Assembly (NCBI GenBank): GCA_016839875.1
Contig: JAEOTK010000223.1
Coordinates: 1-64,000 of the forward strand
Direction of reading: 5' to 3'
Source of the DNA: Candidatus Heimdallarchaeota archaeon
GTDB lineage: Archaea; Asgardarchaeota; Heimdallarchaeia; Heimdallarchaeales; Heimdallarchaeaceae
Length of the DNA stretch: 64,000 nt
Shown here piece after piece: positions 59,663 through 64,000 of the stretch. The position numbers and the translations under genes were made by a program. Below the pieces are notes generated by a model. That model worked only from the letters and a program-made list of their open reading frames with translations, was not told the origin of the DNA and made no database searches. The first letter of the stretch is position 1. Every line of letters begins with the position of its first letter.

Positions 59663-60862
59663 ATGTTGATTGGTATTGTGGGCAAACCTAGTAGTGGAAA
59701 AAGCACCTTTCTAAATGCTTTAACTATGGTTAATGCCAAAGTAGGAGATTATCCCTTTACTACAATCGATCCAAATCGAGGAACTGCTTATGTTCGCAGT
59801 CCTTGTGTTTGTAAGGAATTGAATGTAACAGATAATCCAAAGAATTCACTCTGTAAAAATGGAATACGATTTTTACCAGTTCATTTCTTAGATGTTGCTG
59901 GTTTGGTCCCTGGAGCTTCAGAAGGAAGGGGTTTAGGTAATAAGTTCTTGGATGATTTACGTCAAGCTGATGTTCTTCTTCACGTTGTAGATTCAAGTGG
60001 TTCTTTAGATGCTGAAGGAAATCCTGTTGAAAAAGGAAGTTGGAATCCAATACAAGATGTTAATTTTTTGGAAGAAGAAATAGATGCATGGATACTTGAC
60101 ATAATTCAACGAGATTATGAAATAATGAAAAAGAAAGCTTCCGCTGAAAAGCTGAAGTTCTCTGATCTGCTTCATGAGAAACTTACTGGATTGGCGATTA
60201 AGAAATATATAATCATTGATTCAATTCGTGAAACTGGCATAATTGATGATGATGCAAACACATGGGATGATAAGTTACAAGCTTTAGTTACGACAATTAG
60301 ACAGAAATCAAAGCCTATTGTAATTGTTGCTAATAAGATTGATCAACCAACCTCAGATGCAAATTATCAAAAAATGAAGACAGAATTGGAGTCTAAGGTT
60401 TTTCCAGCTTCTGCTCTAGCTGAGGTCTTTTTAAGAAATGAAGAAGAAGCAAAAAACATTTCGTACTCCCCTGGTGATTCAAAATTTGAGGTTCTTAATG
60501 AAGAGAAACTTGGTGAAAGTAAAATGAATCTTCTTATAAAAATCGATTCAGATTTACTCGCAAAATATGAATCTTCTGGTACTCAAGAAATTCTTTCTTA
60601 TGTTGTTTTCGAACTTTTGAACATGATTGTGGCATATCCAGTAGAAGATATTTCTAAACTAACAGATAAGGATGGTAATGTTCTTCCTGATGCGTTTCTT
60701 ATCCCCAAAGGAACTACAGCTATAGAATTTGCAGCTAAAATACATACTGATTTTGCAAAAAACTTCATTCATGGACAACTGGCACCATCTGGAAGAAGAA
60801 TAGGCGCTGATTACGAAATTCAAAATAATGACATAATAAAAATAGTATCAGCTGCAAAGTGA
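59663..60862 (+). CDS. YchF/Obg-type GTPase with TGS domain
   Basis: The 399-residue P-loop protein has GIVGKPSSGKSTFLNALTM (G1), DVAGLVPGASEGRGLG (G3, with the YchF/Obg glycine stretch), VANKIDQPTSDANYQ (G4) and a C-terminal TGS domain (AIEFAAKIHTDFAKNFIHG and GRRIGADYEIQNNDIIKIV). It belongs to the archaeal/eukaryotic YchF-like clade that works with ribosomes or translation factors. Single gene. Confidence 0.92.
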   Translation: MLIGIVGKPSSGKSTFLNALTMVNAKVGDYPFTTIDPNRGTAYVRSPCVCKELNVTDNPKNSLCKNGIRFLPVHFLDVAGLVPGASEGRGLGNKFLDDLRQADVLLHVVDSSGSLDAEGNPVEKGSWNPIQDVNFLEEEIDAWILDIIQRDYEIMKKKASAEKLKFSDLLHEKLTGLAIKKYIIIDSIRETGIIDDDANTWDDKLQALVTTIRQKSKPIVIVANKIDQPTSDANYQKMKTELESKVFPASALAEVFLRNEEEAKNISYSPGDSKFEVLNEEKLGESKMNLLIKIDSDLLAKYESSGTQEILSYVVFELLNMIVAYPVEDISKLTDKDGNVLPDAFLIPKGTTAIEFAAKIHTDFAKNFIHGQLAPSGRRIGADYEIQNNDIIKIVSAAK

Positions 60863-60917
60863 TTTCTAACGATTGTTAAAAATTCTTAAAAGAGTATAAT
60901 TGAAGTTCAGAAGCTAC

Positions 60918-61538
60918 TTAAGCTGCTTTCCCTTCTGGTAAAGTTATAACTTTGCTTTTTCTTACATCGACGAGTACAACAGGATATATTTTCCCAACAG
61001 CTTTCTTAATCTCTGAAGACACTGAACCATTTACCATACTTTGAGCGAATTCAACGAAAGTTTGTTTTCTTCCTGTATCTCTGATTATATCAACTATGGT
61101 TTTTCTAATAACCTTCTGAGTGCTTGTACCACATCTCATTGGTGTAATAACGATAGATGAAACTCTAAATCTAGCTCGATCTTTGGTAATAATATTTTGA
61201 ATGGCTTCAATCTTTGAACGGTTTCTTCTGATTTGAGATCTGATTTGCTCTTTTGCTATTTCATGTCCGGCAAATTCAGTTTTACAAACATTACCTTCTA
61301 CATTTGTTATCCTAAATTTGATTTTTAGATTGATGTCATAGTATAAATCTTCAGCTACACCCAATTTCGCCATTTCAATTACTCTGCCAAGAAGTAGTTC
61401 AGGTTCACTTGCAGGTGTATCACCGAGTGATTTTTCAACTATATAGCTTGGAGCTTGTACTTGATACCAGGATTTTTCTTTCCATTTATCTACGACTTTC
61501 TTTCCTTTGCTTTTACGGGTAGGTCTTCGGGATGACAA
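60918..61538 (-). CDS. rps3ae: Small ribosomal subunit protein eS1 (S3Ae)
   Basis: The 206-residue protein has KWKEKSWYQVQAPSYIVE, RRNRSKIEAIQNIITKDRAR and VRKSKVITLPEGKAA, all conserved in eS1. It binds near the 3' end of 16S rRNA and the mRNA channel. The TTG start is supported by GAGGT upstream. In many archaea it follows pcc1 and the uS15/DHH genes, as here, although a 159-base spacer separates it from pcc1 and may hold a promoter. Confidence 0.96.
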   Translation of the reverse strand: MSSRRPTRKSKGKKVVDKWKEKSWYQVQAPSYIVEKSLGDTPASEPELLLGRVIEMAKLGVAEDLYYDINLKIKFRITNVEGNVCKTEFAGHEIAKEQIRSQIRRNRSKIEAIQNIITKDRARFRVSSIVITPMRCGTSTQKVIRKTIVDIIRDTGRKQTFVEFAQSMVNGSVSSEIKKAVGKIYPVVLVDVRKSKVITLPEGKAA

Positions 61539-61697
61539 TGATTTTACCTCTATGTATTGTTTCCTTCTTATTTCATTTGATTTTAAAGATTATGTTTAAT
61601 AACTCACTTTCAGTCAGAAGTATAATCTTAAGTTTAGTGTGCTGTTAATTTGTTTTAAGACAACAAATACAAAATTCCATTACTGAAAATCTATAAA

Positions 61698-61964
61698 TTA
61701 TGCTTTCTTGCTCTCAATTGTCTCATGAACATTTTCAATAGTTGAGAGTGTATGAAGAATGTCATCAATTGTATATCTAAGAGATGGGATACCTGCAGTA
61801 GAGTTGATTTCTATGTTTATCTTCTTACCTTCTTGTTCCATACTTATTTCAGTTTGATCTTCAATAAGCTTGTTCTCAGGTTCCAAAGTTTTTATGATAA
61901 TAGATGCTAATTTCTCTGATGAACATTGAAATGTTAATTTAACCTGTGTTGTGTGTGAATTCAT
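61698..61964 (-). CDS. pcc1: KEOPS complex subunit Pcc1
   Basis: The 88-residue protein has the Pcc1 pattern: VKLTFQCSSEKLASIIIKTL, EPENKL, the strand KKINIEINSTAGIPSLRYTI and the C-terminal helix DDILHTLSTIENVHETIES. KEOPS makes t6A37 in tRNA, and Pcc1 is the dimerising subunit. The ATG is preceded by GGTGATTAATCT. Neighbours uS15, DHH protein and eS1 are the usual archaeal partners. Confidence 0.93.
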   Translation of the reverse strand: MNSHTTQVKLTFQCSSEKLASIIIKTLEPENKLIEDQTEISMEQEGKKINIEINSTAGIPSLRYTIDDILHTLSTIENVHETIESKKA

Positions 61965-61988
61965 AGATTAATCACCGAAAGTAATAGT

Positions 61989-63491
61989 TCAATCCCCTTT
62001 AGATTTTGAATCAACCTTTTTTTCTTTTTTCTCTTCTTTTTTGCCCTTGTGATGGTATTCAAATGCTTCGTTTAGACTCCCCATAATTTTATCGAAATTT
62101 TCCTCTTTAAAACTAACTCTAAAGAATTTTTCATCTCCTATAACGTTTTCAACTAATTTCTGTTTCTCAAGTTCTGGGACTGTATGATAAGACAAAAATC
62201 CCTTTTGTATGTTTTGAGGAGATTCATATATGAATAGATGGCATGATTTTCCTTTCTTTGTGAATGCTAGTAGAGGCACATCAATTAGAATGATTCCGCT
62301 TTCTACTAGTGCATTAATAACTAATGATGTAGATTCAATATCTAGAAATGAAGCACCATCTATATATCTAAAATAGGTTTTTTCTTCAATCTTTTCTGGA
62401 TTGTTCACAATATCTTCAATGATTTGTGACGCGTTACCGTGATAATCACTCAAGTCTCTTATAAGTTGATCATATAGATTCTCTCTCTCTCCTAGAACCA
62501 TGGCTAACGCGAGACTATATTTCTTCAACTGACATGCTCCATCTAATAACCAAAGGAATTCTTCAACATTTCTTGTTTGGCTCTTTTCCGTTTCTTTGCT
62601 AAGCGTATAAATAGGACCAATAAGCTTGCTGATATCATCTGCTGATTGGGTTTTTGTTTCCATTAGTTTTATTGCTAGTGCATCATTTAATTTCAGTGTT
62701 TCATCCATTTCAAGAGAAGCTATTGTTCGTGGATTTCCATCAATATCCTCCATTCGAATTCCTAGCCGTGAAACAAATGCTGTGCATGCACTTTCATTTC
62801 CAGTTAAACCTGCGAAGTATGGATTTATTGAATACTTAAGAGCTAGATGAATTGGTTGACTTTCTCTTCCTGGGATTCTTGTTCCTTTTGTCTCAATGAT
62901 ATATCCTTCCCCCTTCCCCTCATTCAAAATCATTGCATTGAGTCCTATTAACTCCTGACTTTTTGGATTTATTTGTTTTTTAGAAAGTGCTCCAGTAATT
63001 GCTAAACCTGAAAATTTCTGATAATACTCATCAAATCCTTCTGCAAAATAATAAGCAAGTCCAGAATTTGATATTGCTTCTGTTGGGATTTTAAATTGTT
63101 CTAATGATAGTAGATTAATGTTCTCTTCCTTAATTTTCTTCTCATCTTTTGAAGATATTTCATGATTTACTAAGATGATTTTTGCCTCTTCTCTCTCTGT
63201 AATGTTTTTTGGTAAATCAGTAATCTGCAAACCTATGAAGACAAATGAAGAATATTCAAATTTTTTGAGTCTCTTCTCTAAATGTCTATTACTCTCTAAG
63301 AAAACTGCATGTGAACCAATATCTTGTTGTTGTAAAGATAGCATTAAAATGCCTGCAGCACAGAGATTATCTGGATTTCCAAGAGCAACAATTAGAACAT
63401 TTTTGTTTGCTTTAATTAGGATGTCTAGATTTTCCTTTGCTTTTGTTTTTAGTAACCGAATTTTCTCTATTGGAATATCTAAAGAAACCAT
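61989..63491 (-). CDS. DHH/RecJ-like protein with degenerate catalytic motifs
   Basis: The 500-residue protein lies where archaea carry a DHH-family RecJ/GAN-type protein in the uS15-pcc1-eS1 operon. Its fold-level motifs remain (VLIVALGNPDNLCAAGILML at residues 32-51; IILVNHEISS at 105-114; the DHHA1-like NEGKGEGYIIETKG region), but the aspartates of motif I (HxDxDG reads NPDNLC) and the DHH triplet (reads NHE, about 109-111) are lost, so nuclease activity is unlikely. It ends in a K/E-rich tail. It may bind GINS or MCM, as inactive DHH proteins such as Cdc45 do; that is inference. Confidence 0.7.
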   Translation of the reverse strand: MVSLDIPIEKIRLLKTKAKENLDILIKANKNVLIVALGNPDNLCAAGILMLSLQQQDIGSHAVFLESNRHLEKRLKKFEYSSFVFIGLQITDLPKNITEREEAKIILVNHEISSKDEKKIKEENINLLSLEQFKIPTEAISNSGLAYYFAEGFDEYYQKFSGLAITGALSKKQINPKSQELIGLNAMILNEGKGEGYIIETKGTRIPGRESQPIHLALKYSINPYFAGLTGNESACTAFVSRLGIRMEDIDGNPRTIASLEMDETLKLNDALAIKLMETKTQSADDISKLIGPIYTLSKETEKSQTRNVEEFLWLLDGACQLKKYSLALAMVLGERENLYDQLIRDLSDYHGNASQIIEDIVNNPEKIEEKTYFRYIDGASFLDIESTSLVINALVESGIILIDVPLLAFTKKGKSCHLFIYESPQNIQKGFLSYHTVPELEKQKLVENVIGDEKFFRVSFKEENFDKIMGSLNEAFEYHHKGKKEEKKEKKVDSKSKGD

Positions 63492-63547
63492 ATGCTTTCA
63501 CAATTTACATACTAAAATAAAAATCTAAAGATAAAAGAATATCGTAT

Positions 63548-64000
63548 TTAAAGCAATAATCCTGCAGTTTTTGGATCATATTTCCAATCTAATGGGAATA
63601 CTCCTTTTTTCTTGTAGAACTTAACTAATCGTCGAATTTTTGACTCAATCAGCTGTAACCCTCGCTTACTATGCAAATCTTTTCTATTTTCTTCTAAATG
63701 TCTTCGAAGATTTGCTGCTTGCGCTACAAGATTAACTAGATCTTCAGGATATTTTGGGCTAAGATTCAATTCATCTACGATGTCATTCATTTTCTTTCCC
63801 AATACTTCCCTAACATTTGGAATACCGTATTGATCTCTAAGAATTACACCAATCATAGCTGTTGAGAGACCTTGTCTTCTCAATTCCTCGATTTTTTTGG
63901 TAATAAACTTTTTATCATGTGTTAACCATTCGGGAGCCTGATTTCTATAGGTTCTAGTTGAACTTGCTTTACCTTTTTTTCTTGCGTGCATTCTTGCCAT
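63548..64000 (-). CDS. rps15: Small ribosomal subunit protein uS15
   Basis: The 150-residue protein is the archaeal/eukaryotic long form: ARMHARKKGKASSTRTYRNQ, then PEWLTHDKKFITKKIEELRR, the ILRDQYGIPNVREVLGKKMN region, and the core helices ending in ESKIRRLVKFYKKKGVFP. The gene is complete, with its ATG at the last bases of the window. It is the first gene of the uS15-DHH-Pcc1-eS1 run. Confidence 0.97.
   Translation of the reverse strand: MARMHARKKGKASSTRTYRNQAPEWLTHDKKFITKKIEELRRQGLSTAMIGVILRDQYGIPNVREVLGKKMNDIVDELNLSPKYPEDLVNLVAQAANLRRHLEENRKDLHSKRGLQLIESKIRRLVKFYKKKGVFPLDWKYDPKTAGLLL

Overview
The window is chromosomal DNA from an archaeon, almost certainly an Asgard archaeon, possibly Heimdallarchaeia-like. 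The sequence is AT-rich. It carries archaeal information-processing genes (uS13, uS4, uS11, SecY, aIF2-gamma, Rpo7/Spt4, eS24, eS31, eS1, uS15, Pcc1, PolB, RadA) and archaeal-type promoters with TATA-like boxes. It also carries a set of eukaryote-like genes that is diagnostic of Asgards when found together: an E2 ubiquitin-conjugating enzyme, a gelsolin-like protein, two Ras/Rab-type GTPases and a roadblock/LC7 protein. I see no CRISPR array, insertion sequence or phage region. Many starts are GTG or TTG, and a GGTG or GGTGAT Shine-Dalgarno element often decides the start; where it does I have shortened the open frame to fit.

Layout. 0-5 kb: end of a methyltransferase, a Gfo/Idh/MocA oxidoreductase, SecY, tRNA-Ser(GGA), then a uS13-uS4-uS11 operon behind a folded leader. 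5-13 kb: metabolic genes (nucleotidyltransferase-like protein, acyl-ACP thioesterase, PfkB kinase, LLM oxidoreductase, MBL hydrolase, HAD phosphatase, a degenerate NIF3-like protein, an RNA m5C methyltransferase) and a gelsolin-like gene. 13-17 kb: a preQ0/archaeosine precursor cluster (QueE, FolE2/MptA, DUF366, QueD, QueC), then the E2 enzyme with a 57-residue protein just upstream of it. 17-31 kb: unknown Asgard-type proteins, RadA, a corrinoid adenosyltransferase, a GTPase, hydroxyacyl-CoA dehydrogenase, PolB, and a three-gene run ending in a corrinoid-adenosyltransferase-like protein that has lost its P-loop. 31-40 kb: a six-gene carbon module (IDH, split aconitase-type dehydratase, fused aconitase, two-subunit ATP-citrate lyase) followed by a Trm5/TYW2-type methyltransferase. 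40-45 kb: HD and PIN proteins and aIF2-gamma, divergent from the Rpo7-Spt4-DPCK-eS24-eS31 operon, and a candidate small RNA. 45-50 kb: triosephosphate isomerase, then a roadblock / RAD55-like / coiled-coil-winged-helix operon facing a Rab-like GTPase. 50-64 kb: DNA repair (Nth, EndoV), a TrmB-headed 766-residue coiled-coil protein, radical SAM and sugar nucleotidyltransferase genes, an amidohydrolase, a YchF-like GTPase, and the uS15-DHH-Pcc1-eS1 operon.

The most promising undescribed elements are: (1) the folded, possibly switching leader of the uS13 operon; (2) the roadblock/RAD55-like/coiled-coil operon beside a Rab-like GTPase; (3) the E2 enzyme with its small GGY-ending neighbour; (4) four proteins that keep a family fold but have lost catalytic residues (RAD55-like, CobA-like, DHH/RecJ-like, NIF3-like); (5) the candidate small RNA after eS31. 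All functional names rest on motif recognition by eye; no database search was run.
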